Shown piece by piece: positions 44,677-52,491 of a stretch of 64,000 nucleotides of DNA. Below the pieces are notes generated by a model. The model had not been told where the DNA came from and did not search any database. It was given only the letters and a program-made list of their open reading frames with translations. The DNA comes from Membranihabitans marinus. Lineage in GTDB: Bacteria > Bacteroidota > Bacteroidia > Chitinophagales > Saprospiraceae. Each line of letters begins with the position of its first letter. The first letter of the stretch is position 1. The translations under genes and the position numbers were made by a program. The stretch covers positions 105,735-169,734 of the forward strand of contig NZ_JAHVHU010000014.1 of the NCBI RefSeq assembly GCF_019802045.1, read 5' to 3'.

Positions 44677-44941
44677 ATGATAGTACTTCTTTATTTGAAA
44701 GGGTAATAGTGATAAAAGTAAAGTTACTTACTAGGTTAAGAATTTAATTGAGTCCGATATATGGTTGTTATGGAAACTGGGAAGATGCTCAACGATAAAT
44801 TACTGTCAAATGACTTCCCGAAATTTATAAGGAGTAAATCAGCTCAAAGATTAAATTTTATAATCTTGTCACAAAAATACAGCCTTTTTTTTAAAGAGGA
44901 CTATATCTTTACAGAAAATTTTAAAAGAACCCTGAAAAATT

Positions 44942-46225
44942 ATGGTTGAGGTACACATTTTACGACAAGATAAGGATTTGGCAGTCCGGGGATTGCTGAA
45001 AAGGGGGATTACTGATGCTTCCGATCAGATAGATCAGATCGTTGCTTTGGATGACCGACGAAAGGATCTGCAAACCCAAAAAGACGAATTGTTGCATCAG
45101 GTGAACGAAAAATCTCGCGAGATCGGTAATCTGTACAAATCGGGACGGGGCTCCGAAGCCAATTTGCTCAAAACCCAGGTGGGGGAATACAAAACTGAGA
45201 TTACTCGTCTGGAAGCTTCGATGGATACTACGATGGAAACCCTCGAAAAGGCATTGCTGTCCCTGCCGAATATTCCACATGAGTCCGTACCAGCAGGGCA
45301 GGATGAAACCGCTAATGAGGTGGTCGATACCCATGGAACAATCCCGGATACAGATTCGCAGGATTTGAGACCACACTGGGAATTGATGGAAGAGTATGAT
45401 TTGGTCGATCTGGCTATGGGGGCCAAAGTGACCGGGTCGGGATTCCCAGTCTACAAAGGGCAGGGCGCCCGTCTACAACGTGCACTCATTCAGTATTTCC
45501 TGGACAGAGCCGTGGATGCCGGGTGTATGGAAGTGATTCCTCCATTTATGGTGAATGCAGATTCTGCGATGGGCACGGGCCAATTACCGGATAAAGATGG
45601 ACAAATGTATTACGTGGAAAAAGATGATCTTTATCTTATCCCCACCTCAGAGGTGCCTGTGACCAATATGTTTCGGGGTGATATCCTGGGTTTAGACCAA
45701 CTTCCGAAACGTCTGACGGCTTACTCACCATGTTTTCGGAGGGAGGCGGGTAGCTATGGTGCTGACGTCAAAGGATTGAACCGGGTGCACCAATTTGATA
45801 AAGTTGAGATGGTAGTGATCGCTCATCCACACACGTCATACGATATGCTGGACTGGATGGTTAATCACACCCGTTCTATACTGGAAGAGTTGGAACTACC
45901 TTACCGCATTTTGCGTTTGTGTGGTGGAGATCTTGGTTTTACCGCAGCCTTGACCTATGATTTTGAAGTCTATTCAGTGGCTCAAAAAAGATGGTTAGAA
46001 GTCAGTTCTGTGTCAAATTTTGAGACCTATCAAAGCAATAGGTTGAAATTGCGCTATAGAGATGAGAATGGAAAAACCAGATTATTGCATACACTCAACG
46101 GAAGTGTTTTGGCACTGCCTCGCATCGTGGCTGCTTTGCTGGAGAAATATCAAACAGCGGATGGAATTGAAATTCCCGATATTTTAAAAACATATACAGG
46201 TTTTGACTGTATAAAGAAAGGTTAA
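44942..46225 (+). CDS. serS: Seryl-tRNA synthetase
   Basis: 427 residues. An N-terminal antiparallel coiled coil (about 25-110) binds the long variable arm of tRNA-Ser. The class II core carries GSGFPVYKGQGARLQRALIQ, PTSEVPVTNMFRGDIL, motif 2 YSPCFRREAGSYGADVKGLN and motif 3 NGSVLALPRIVAALLEKYQ. Length is normal. It is transcribed divergently from rho across a 265-base spacer in which I see only weak promoter-like sequence (TATCTTTA at about 44909). Confidence 0.97.
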   Translation: MVEVHILRQDKDLAVRGLLKRGITDASDQIDQIVALDDRRKDLQTQKDELLHQVNEKSREIGNLYKSGRGSEANLLKTQVGEYKTEITRLEASMDTTMETLEKALLSLPNIPHESVPAGQDETANEVVDTHGTIPDTDSQDLRPHWELMEEYDLVDLAMGAKVTGSGFPVYKGQGARLQRALIQYFLDRAVDAGCMEVIPPFMVNADSAMGTGQLPDKDGQMYYVEKDDLYLIPTSEVPVTNMFRGDILGLDQLPKRLTAYSPCFRREAGSYGADVKGLNRVHQFDKVEMVVIAHPHTSYDMLDWMVNHTRSILEELELPYRILRLCGGDLGFTAALTYDFEVYSVAQKRWLEVSSVSNFETYQSNRLKLRYRDENGKTRLLHTLNGSVLALPRIVAALLEKYQTADGIEIPDILKTYTGFDCIKKG

Positions 46226-46325
46226 TAAGGTTTATGGGGTATGGGGTTAATTAGATCTATGCCAAGAATAGGCACCACCCTGCACTCCCTGATAATGAAT
46301 AACTAATAACAAAAAACGATTAACT

Positions 46326-47030
46326 ATGTCAGGATATATGGGATATATGATTATAGCTGGAATATTTACCCTCATAGGCTGGTGGGTAAGCAGCCGTTTA
46401 AAGTCAAAGTTCAATGAGTATAGTAAGCAACCGATCGCACAGGGTATGACCGGGAAAGAGGTTGCAGAGACCATGCTGCATTACTATGGCATCAACGATG
46501 TCAATGTGGTACCGGCCAATGGTTTTCTCAGTGATCATTACAATCCAGCCAATAAAACGGTCAATCTGAGCCCGGAAGTTTTTCAGGGGCAAAGTGTCAT
46601 GTCAGCTGCTGTTGCAGCGCATGAATGCGGCCACGCTGTACAGCACGCTACAGCATACAGTGCATTGAAATTTCGATCCGCTATCGTCCCGGTCGTAAAA
46701 GTGGCATCGGGTATGCAACAATACCTCTTATTGTTTGCACTCGGCGGCTTTGGTATGGGCGCAAGCGGTCTGGGCGGAACTTTGCTAATAATTACTATAT
46801 TAGCCTTTGCGGTAACTACGTTATTTTCACTCATAACCTTACCGGTGGAATTTGACGCCAGCAGACGTGCCCTGCTCTGGTTGGACCAAAATAAGGTCTT
46901 AAGCGGACTCGAGCATGATAAAGCGAAAGATGCGCTCAAGTGGGCCGCCATGACGTATGTAGCAGCGGCACTTTCTTCATTGGTCATGCTCTTGTATTTG
47001 GCAATGCAGTTCATGGGAAGCAGAGATTAA
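46326..47030 (+). CDS. Zinc metallopeptidase, YugP/PF04298 type
   Basis: 234 residues. An N-terminal transmembrane helix (YMIIAGIFTLIGWWVS) is followed by a catalytic segment with HECGH (AVAAHECGHAVQHATAYSAL), the HExxH zinc motif, then two further hydrophobic segments (LLLFALGGFGMGASGLGG, LLIITILAFAVTTLFSLITL) and a C-terminal helix. It matches the YugP-like neutral zinc peptidase family of bacterial membranes. The substrate is unknown. It lies between serS and frr on the same strand. Confidence 0.9.
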   Translation: MSGYMGYMIIAGIFTLIGWWVSSRLKSKFNEYSKQPIAQGMTGKEVAETMLHYYGINDVNVVPANGFLSDHYNPANKTVNLSPEVFQGQSVMSAAVAAHECGHAVQHATAYSALKFRSAIVPVVKVASGMQQYLLLFALGGFGMGASGLGGTLLIITILAFAVTTLFSLITLPVEFDASRRALLWLDQNKVLSGLEHDKAKDALKWAAMTYVAAALSSLVMLLYLAMQFMGSRD

Positions 47031-47059
47031 ACATTTTAAAAAATATATAGAAAACAGTT

Positions 47060-47623
47060 ATGGCAATAACAATGGAAAACTTAGTCAAACAGACGGATAG
47101 CAAAATGAATGACACCGTCAATCATCTTCAATCTGAACTGATGAAGGTGCGGACCGGAAAAGCAAATCCCGGGATGATCGAAGGCGTTATGGTCAACTAC
47201 TATGGCGTACCGACGCCGATCAATCAAGTAGCCAATATTGCTGTGGCTGATGCCAGAACGCTGTCTATTCAACCATGGGATAAGAAAGTAATGAATGATA
47301 TAGAACGAGCAATTATTGAAGCTAATCTGGGGTACAATCCCATGAACGACGGAGAATTTATCCGGATCCCGGTTCCACCGTTGACGGAAGAACGTCGGAA
47401 GGATCTCGTCAAACAAGCCAAAGGTTTGGGTGAAGATTCAAAAGTCAGCATTCGAAATGTTCGAAAAGACGCGATGGATGCCATCAAAAAGGAAATCAAA
47501 AATGGTTATCCTGAAGATGCCGGTAAACGTCTGGAAGGTCAGATTGATGACCTGGTCAAATCTTATTATACAACCATTGATGATACGATTGCAGCCAAAG
47601 AAAAGGATATCTTGACCATCTGA
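47060..47623 (+). CDS. frr: Ribosome recycling factor
   Basis: 187 residues, the usual length. TDSKMNDTVNHLQSELMKVR, TGKANPGMIEGVMVNYYGVP, TPINQVANIAVADARTLSIQ, PWDKKVMNDIERAI, PVPPLTEERRKDLVKQAKGL and SIRNVRKDAMDAIKK cover the helical and hinge domains. It splits post-termination ribosomes together with EF-G. It follows the zinc peptidase by 29 bases. Confidence 0.97.
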   Translation: MAITMENLVKQTDSKMNDTVNHLQSELMKVRTGKANPGMIEGVMVNYYGVPTPINQVANIAVADARTLSIQPWDKKVMNDIERAIIEANLGYNPMNDGEFIRIPVPPLTEERRKDLVKQAKGLGEDSKVSIRNVRKDAMDAIKKEIKNGYPEDAGKRLEGQIDDLVKSYYTTIDDTIAAKEKDILTI

Positions 47624-47910
47624 TCACGATATATATCTGTTGGCATTTACCCCCTCGTAAATACGGGGGATGAATGGCTTCGAGGCTTCCCATTGGAATA
47701 ATGGGTCATTTTGCAAAAGTATCATACTGGAAGTTCTGATCATCACCTGTTCTAATGTATCTGCGTTGTGGTCGGTCGTTGTATGAAATCACTAGCCAGG
47801 GATCGACAAGTTCTTGGGAAGGTGCGCTTAATCGGCGTCTCCGAGCCAGCAAGTAGGGGGACATATTTAGTTCCTTTCGCTCTAAGGCAATGTTTCGCAA
47901 TTTTATATAT
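47624..47910. other. Intergenic after frr with short hairpins, no gene recognised
   Basis: Short stems occur just after frr (CCCC-CG around TAAATA at about 47651-47670, and CCCATT-ggaat-AATGGG at about 47689-47705). None has a T tract. A minus-strand open frame across 47706-48008 runs through the large hairpin and looks non-coding. Confidence 0.4.
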
Positions 47911-48030
47911 TTAATTATTCCGCGCTTCCAGATCACTCCGATTCTCTCCATGCTCACGAATCGCAGGCTATTTTTGGCGATCCGTGAGTGCAGAACGGAG
48001 TGGTGCAATCTGGGAGCGCCATCGAATTAA
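47911..48030. repeat. 120-bp long imperfect hairpin
   Basis: The left arm (47911-47966) and right arm (47978-48030) pair almost throughout: TTAATT with AATTAA at the ends, GCGCTTCCAGAT with ATCTGGGAGCGC, CACTCCG with CGGAGTG, and CTCACGAATCGC with GCGATCCGTGAG around an 11-base loop. A TGCA-like bulge and a few mismatches break the stem. It has no coding potential. It may be a small non-autonomous element or a structured RNA. It lies just left of the MITE-like element. Confidence 0.6.
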
Positions 48031-48054
48031 CCATAAAAACTTTTGAATCATAGC

Positions 48055-48347
48055 ACTAGTGCTCCGTTTCATAAGAATAACACCTCATATATCTTAAAAT
48101 GACTCAGAGTTCAATCTAATCCGACCCTGACTGGGTCGTAATCGATTTTCTAACTCACATCTAACCTAATCTGACCCTGACTGGGTCAGAATCCTTGCAG
48201 GTTAAAGACCTCAGAGCGATCTAATTAGGTTAGCTTATATTATTTGCACTCAAACTAACGACCTCAGAGAGGTCGGATTAGGTTCTGAATCGCATAATTT
48301 TGTTCGTTACATTTTAATTATAAAAATTTATGAAACGCAACACTAGT
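48055..48347. mobile_element. MITE-like element with terminal inverted repeats and CTAG ends
   Basis: The left end ACTAGTGCTCCGTTTCATAA and the reverse complement of the right end ACTAGTGTTGCGTTTCATAA differ at two of 20 positions. Each end has CTAG (48056-48059 and 48343-48346), which may be a four-base target duplication as made by IS5-group elements (YTAR). The interior is non-coding and contains the palindrome GACCCTGACTGGGTC twice (about 48123 and 48170) and CGACCTCAGAGAGGTCG (about 48260), plus inverted CTAATCCGACC / GGTCGGATTAG. No transposase is encoded. It would depend on one supplied in trans. Confidence 0.65.
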
Positions 48348-48418
48348 TGGTCTCTGGTGTTCTACTCTGCGATATGGAACCACGATGATTGAAGTTTTAC
48401 CTGGGGTAAGGAAATAAA

Positions 48419-48450
48419 AAAAGGCAGTTGTAGCGCTACAACTGCCTTTT
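48419..48450 (-). terminator. Intrinsic terminator of the gltA-tonB operon
   Basis: A perfect 32-bp palindrome: arms AAAAGGCAGTTGTAGC and GCTACAACTGCCTTTT meet at its centre. On the minus strand it is followed by TTTATTTC, extending the T tract, and it starts 21 bases after the tonB stop. Confidence 0.88.
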
Positions 48451-48471
48451 GAATTATGCGAAAATCTATAT

Positions 48472-49398
48472 TTAGTTTTTCAGTTCAAATTTTACTGGTA
48501 AGATAAATTGAACCCGTACCGGGTTCCCTCTTTGTTGACCAGGCGTCCATTTTTGAGGTAATTTACCCATCATGTCAACTACCCGCACAGCTTCATCACC
48601 CAATCCTGCGCCTGGATCACGGATTACTTTGGGGTCAGTAATCGTACCGTCTTTTTCTACTACAAAGCTGACGACAACGTTCCCTTCAATACCGTTTTCA
48701 CGGGCTATGGCCGGATATTTAATATTTCCGTAAAGGAATTCAAGCATTTTCTTATCCGCACACGCCTTTTTTTCTTCTCGGGTTCCAGACATGTCTTCAC
48801 ATCCCGGGAAACGAGGCATTTGTTCGACCACCCGGAAAATTTCCTCCTCCTTGGGCGCTGGTGGTGGCGGTGGTGGTGGCGGTGGCGGCGGTGGCGCTTC
48901 TTCTACCACAGGCGCTTCGACGATGGTTTCTTCTTCGACAGATTGATCCACAAATTCGATCTCATCATCTTCCTCGATTAATTCCTCTGGTACTTCTTCG
49001 ATCACCGGCGGTGGTGGCGGCGGTGGTGGTGGCGGTGGTTCAGAGGTACGCGGTGGTTCTATCTCAATGTCGTCCGGAATGTCCAGTGCGTTATCCGGAA
49101 TGTATATCGATGCATCGTCCTGGGTATAGTTAAAGCTTAGCCATGTAATGGCCAGTGCAATAACCCCACCTAGGAGTAGCAACGGCAGAGACATCCTGAA
49201 TACATCAACATCGGGATATTTGGCACGCGCTTCCAGCGGACTGGTCCATTTGTGATCCTGGTACTTGCCAGTCAGTTCATCGGTCTTTTTCCGTCTCATG
49301 ATGGATCGCACGATAAAAATCAATGCAATCACAAGCACAAAGATCCCGGCTATCGACCAGACCAGCGTGTTGCCACTAATATTAATGTTATCTAACAT
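48472..49398 (-). CDS. tonB: Energy transducer TonB
   Basis: 308 residues. Two hydrophobic segments (LVWSIAGIFVLVIALIFIV at about 14-32, and LPLLLLGGVIALAITWLSF), a periplasmic linker with two runs of about eleven prolines separated by acidic sequence, and a C-terminal TonB domain (about 225-308: KYPAIARENGIEGNVVVSFV, VEKDGTITDPKVIRDPGAGL, VRVQFILPVKFELKN). It couples the proton gradient to outer-membrane receptors such as that at 1-1703. The extra N-terminal helix is common in Bacteroidota TonB. ExbB/ExbD are not adjacent. It is the last gene of the gltA-gcvH-vanZ-tonB series and is followed by a strong terminator. Confidence 0.93.
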   Translation of the reverse strand: MLDNINISGNTLVWSIAGIFVLVIALIFIVRSIMRRKKTDELTGKYQDHKWTSPLEARAKYPDVDVFRMSLPLLLLGGVIALAITWLSFNYTQDDASIYIPDNALDIPDDIEIEPPRTSEPPPPPPPPPPPVIEEVPEELIEEDDEIEFVDQSVEEETIVEAPVVEEAPPPPPPPPPPPPAPKEEEIFRVVEQMPRFPGCEDMSGTREEKKACADKKMLEFLYGNIKYPAIARENGIEGNVVVSFVVEKDGTITDPKVIRDPGAGLGDEAVRVVDMMGKLPQKWTPGQQRGNPVRVQFILPVKFELKN

Positions 49399-49401
49399 GA
49401 T

Positions 49402-49782
49402 TTAAAATTTTAAAAACTTGGTTATTCCTATTCCTATGAATGTGCCAATAATATTAGCAATAATATCAGCAATTTCAAAATCTCGGTTTATAATTTTTGT
49501 ACTTTGAAGCAATTCAATACCAATGCCCCAAGCGATACAGAAAATCAAAACGTATATAACCGACTGAGTAGCACCCCTGTGGATCAAAAACTTCATCATT
49601 GTAAAACTCATCACCGCATACATAATCATATGCGCGACTTTATCCAGATGAGGCCATTTGAAAACATTGTGGTTTAATGATGAACCCGTTGGCATCAAAG
49701 ACAGCAAGCAGACTAAAACAAGCCATAGAATCCAGATCCACTTCCAAATCTTTCCTCCATGTGGTGATCTCACTTTATTCAC
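49402..49782 (-). CDS. VanZ-like family membrane protein
   Basis: 126 residues from a GTG start, with three or four transmembrane helices. LSLMPTGSS, HLDKVAHMIMYAVMSF, GIELLQSTKIINRDFEIADI and ANIIGTFIGIGI are the VanZ-like pattern. In Bacteroidota such genes usually follow gcvH, as here. The function is unknown. Resistance to glycopeptides should not be inferred. It ends three bases before tonB starts. Confidence 0.88.
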   Translation of the reverse strand: MNKVRSPHGGKIWKWIWILWLVLVCLLSLMPTGSSLNHNVFKWPHLDKVAHMIMYAVMSFTMMKFLIHRGATQSVIYVLIFCIAWGIGIELLQSTKIINRDFEIADIIANIIGTFIGIGITKFLKF

Positions 49783-49862
49783 TCGGTTACTTATTTAGAT
49801 GTCTCTGGTGCTTGATTTGGTGTATGAAGAATGGAATTTTTTATAAATCCTGTCGATTCTGG

Positions 49863-50258
49863 TCAGGAAATCAATGCGGTGTAGGCGGCGGCATCCAATA
49901 ACTCATCAAACTGTTCCGGGGATGTCATCCGAATTTTGATAATCCATCCTTGGTCATACGGTGATTCATTGATAAGGGCCGGGTCATCGTCTTCGTCTTC
50001 ATCAATGGCGGAATTAAATTCCAGCACCTCCCCATCCAAAGGCATATAAAGATCGGATGTCGTTTTTACGGCTTCTACCGTACCGAATATCTCATCTTTT
50101 TTCAATTCATCACCGACGGTGTCAACTTCTACATACACGATATCTCCCAACTCTGATTGAGCAAAATCGGTGATTCCTACCAGGACGACATCTTCCTCGT
50201 CCATTTTTTTTATCCATTCGTGCTCTTGGGTGTACTTCAAGTCTTGTGGTGTGTTCAT
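49863..50258 (-). CDS. gcvH: Glycine cleavage system H protein
   Basis: 131 residues. The lipoylated lysine is K65 in GTVEAVKTTSDLYMP. EHEWIK near the start and VGITDFAQSELGDIVYVEV are typical. It carries the aminomethyl group between the P, T and L proteins in the cytoplasm. gcvP and gcvT are not in this window. Its ATG overlaps the gltA stop (ATGA), so translation is coupled. Confidence 0.96.
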   Translation of the reverse strand: MNTPQDLKYTQEHEWIKKMDEEDVVLVGITDFAQSELGDIVYVEVDTVGDELKKDEIFGTVEAVKTTSDLYMPLDGEVLEFNSAIDEDEDDDPALINESPYDQGWIIKIRMTSPEQFDELLDAAAYTALIS

Positions 50259-51571
50259 GAATTGGTATTTTCAGTGATGTAATTCTTAATCCATTCCAGG
50301 TTAACCGACTTCGGTCTTTCCAAGGGTAGTCCAAGAGCACGAGCCCAGCATAGATTGGATAATACGCCCAATGCCCTGGAGACGCCAAACAGTACCGTAT
50401 AGAAGGTGTATTCCTTAATGCCATAATGTACCAATATCGCACCAGAGTGCGCATCAACATTGGGCCAAGGGTTCTTTACTTTGCCCAGTCCATCCAAAAT
50501 GTCCGGCACCAATCGAAATAATTGCCACACCACCTGGATGAGGTCATCTTCTTTCAGGTGTTTTTCAGAGAATTTCTTTTGTGCGGTGAATCGGGGATCA
50601 GGCTGCCGCAATACAGCATGACCATAGCCGGGAATAACCCGGCCTTCATCGAGTGTTTTGTGGATAAATTTAGATACCTGTTCGTCCGTAGGGGTTTTAG
50701 TGCCGATTTCATCCAACATGGCGAAAATAAACTTAATTACTTCCTGATTGGCTAACCCATGAAGAGGTCCTGCAAGCGCATTCATCCCTGCTGACAATGA
50801 ATAGTACGCATCGCTCAGGGTAGATCCCACCAGGTGAGTTGTGTGAGCACTGGCGTTACCGCCTTCATGATCGGCATGGATGGTTAAGTACAGGCGCATC
50901 AGATCCTGGAACTCTTCATCATTGTTGCCAAGCATGTGCGCAAAATTAGCTGCCCAGTCGAGAGATTCGTCTGCCTTTATCTGTTTATTGTCATGATAAA
51001 CCCGACGATATATATAGGCAGCAATGTGAGGTAAGCGGGCGATGAGGTTCATCACATCTTCATACATCGGATCCCAATATTTCATTTTTGAGATTCCTTC
51101 TGCGTATTTTTTTGCAAAAACGCTTTCTGTTTGCATGGAAGCAATAGCCATACTAAACTGGGTCATCGGATGCGTGTCCAACGGAAGTGAATCAATCATT
51201 CGATACGTGTGTTCGGGAACCTGGCTTCGCTTTTCCCAGTCGTCTGCCAGTCCTTCGACTTGGGATTGACTTGGCACTTCTCCTGTAAGCATGAGCCAGA
51301 ACAAGCCTTCCGGCAGAGGTTCATCACCCCGGCTGGATTTGGGAAGGCTGTCCCGCAGTTCGGGAATGCTGTATCCCCTGAACTTAATCCCGTCTATGGG
51401 GTCTAAAAGCGAGGTTTCAGAAAACATGCTTTTGATTCCTCGCATCCCACCTATGACTTGACGTAAAACCACGGTGTCCACCTGGAGGTCACCATGATTT
51501 TTTAGTATATCTTTGAGATCCTTTTGTACGTGTTGTGTTTTTTCTTGAAATAATGATTTCAATTCCTTCAT
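50255..51571 (-). CDS. gltA: Citrate (Si)-synthase, eukaryotic-like type
   Basis: 438 residues. GGMRGIKSMFSETSLLDPID, GIKFRGYSIPEL, the catalytic His segments HADHEGGNASAHTTHLVGS and PGYGHAVLRQPDPRF, and the Asp/Arg region NVDAHSGAILVHYGI. The sequence resembles the mitochondrial-type enzyme rather than the E. coli hexamer. It condenses oxaloacetate with acetyl-CoA to start the TCA cycle. It is first in a four-gene operon with gcvH, vanZ and tonB. Confidence 0.95.
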   Translation of the reverse strand: MKELKSLFQEKTQHVQKDLKDILKNHGDLQVDTVVLRQVIGGMRGIKSMFSETSLLDPIDGIKFRGYSIPELRDSLPKSSRGDEPLPEGLFWLMLTGEVPSQSQVEGLADDWEKRSQVPEHTYRMIDSLPLDTHPMTQFSMAIASMQTESVFAKKYAEGISKMKYWDPMYEDVMNLIARLPHIAAYIYRRVYHDNKQIKADESLDWAANFAHMLGNNDEEFQDLMRLYLTIHADHEGGNASAHTTHLVGSTLSDAYYSLSAGMNALAGPLHGLANQEVIKFIFAMLDEIGTKTPTDEQVSKFIHKTLDEGRVIPGYGHAVLRQPDPRFTAQKKFSEKHLKEDDLIQVVWQLFRLVPDILDGLGKVKNPWPNVDAHSGAILVHYGIKEYTFYTVLFGVSRALGVLSNLCWARALGLPLERPKSVNLEWIKNYITENTNS

Positions 51572-51743
51572 CAGGATAGTATGATTTTATATCTTAAAAA
51601 ATAATATTGCTTTACGAACGTTCTGGACGCGCTGTCTTTATTGGCAGGCTAAAAACGCTCGGACTAACATGCCGCTCAGAAATAGCATCTTAAGCAAGGC
51701 GAAGATACAATATTAATTAGCGATTTACAATTATAGTATTATC

Positions 51744-52331
51744 ATGTTTCTAATAAATGATATTCTGGTGAGTGATGAGTTGCTCGAAGAGAAATTTTGT
51801 TGCGACTTGGGTGCCTGCAAAGGTGCTTGTTGTGTTCAGGGTGACTTTGGCGCTCCACTCGAACCTGAGGAACGGGATACCCTCCGTGAGATTTACAAGG
51901 ACGTGTTGCCGGTGTTGGATAAGGTCGGCCGGCAAACTATTCAAGAGCTTGGCGTCGACACCTATTTTCCGGGTATGAATGACCATGGAACTACACTTCG
52001 GCCCGATGGTGCCTGTGTATTTACGGTATTTGATGAAAACGGGATGGCTTCATGTGGTATAGAAAAACAGTATGAGGCGGGAATTGTAGAATTTAAAAAA
52101 CCATTGAGTTGTGAACTGTATCCGATACGCGTGATGCGTAATCCGGAGACGGGATTTACAGCGCTTAATTTTGACCGATGGAAAATATGTCAACCCGCCA
52201 CCGTCAAAGGGAATGCACTGGGTCTTCCGGTGATTCATTTTCTGAAAAATGCTTTGATAAGAGCTTATGGTGAAGAGTTCTACGATGCATTGGATGCAGC
52301 CCGGATTCATCATGAATCAACAGTGGAGTAA
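51744..52331 (+). CDS. DUF3109 family cysteine-rich protein
   Basis: 195 residues. The N-terminal cysteine cluster reads EEKFCCDLGACKGACCVQGD, with further Cys in DGACVFTVFDENGMASCGIE and LSCELYPIRV. The family is conserved in Bacteroidota, and the cysteines suggest a zinc or iron-sulfur site (relatives include YkgJ-like proteins). The function is unknown. It is divergent from gltA. Confidence 0.88.
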   Translation: MFLINDILVSDELLEEKFCCDLGACKGACCVQGDFGAPLEPEERDTLREIYKDVLPVLDKVGRQTIQELGVDTYFPGMNDHGTTLRPDGACVFTVFDENGMASCGIEKQYEAGIVEFKKPLSCELYPIRVMRNPETGFTALNFDRWKICQPATVKGNALGLPVIHFLKNALIRAYGEEFYDALDAARIHHESTVE

Positions 52332-52373
52332 AACTTATTTTTGCTTTTATAGGAGGGAAATTGCTAATTTTTT

Positions 52374-52381
52374 TATTTTTG
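52374..52381 (+). promoter_or_regulatory. Candidate -7 element for the SurA/PpiD-like gene
   Basis: TATTTTTG followed by C matches TAnnTTTG. A second identical element lies 38 bases upstream (52336-52343). Neither has a clear TTTG at the ideal -33 distance. The leader would be about 100 bases. Confidence 0.35.
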
Positions 52382-52491
52382 CGAATCTTTTAAACAACAA
52401 CAGGTCGTTTGTGGTTCAGAAGGCGCTCTGATTTTAAGCGGAGGGGCTTCTAAGGAATATGAATGACAGTGAAGAAAACAAGAAATAGATT

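Noticed and set aside
47706..48008. 100-codon minus-strand frame downstream of frr
   Set aside because: It runs through one arm of the 120-bp hairpin and has no family resemblance, so it is probably chance.
49402..49782. Vancomycin-resistance role for the VanZ-like gene
   Set aside because: VanZ-like domain proteins are widespread, and here it sits in a housekeeping operon with no other van genes.
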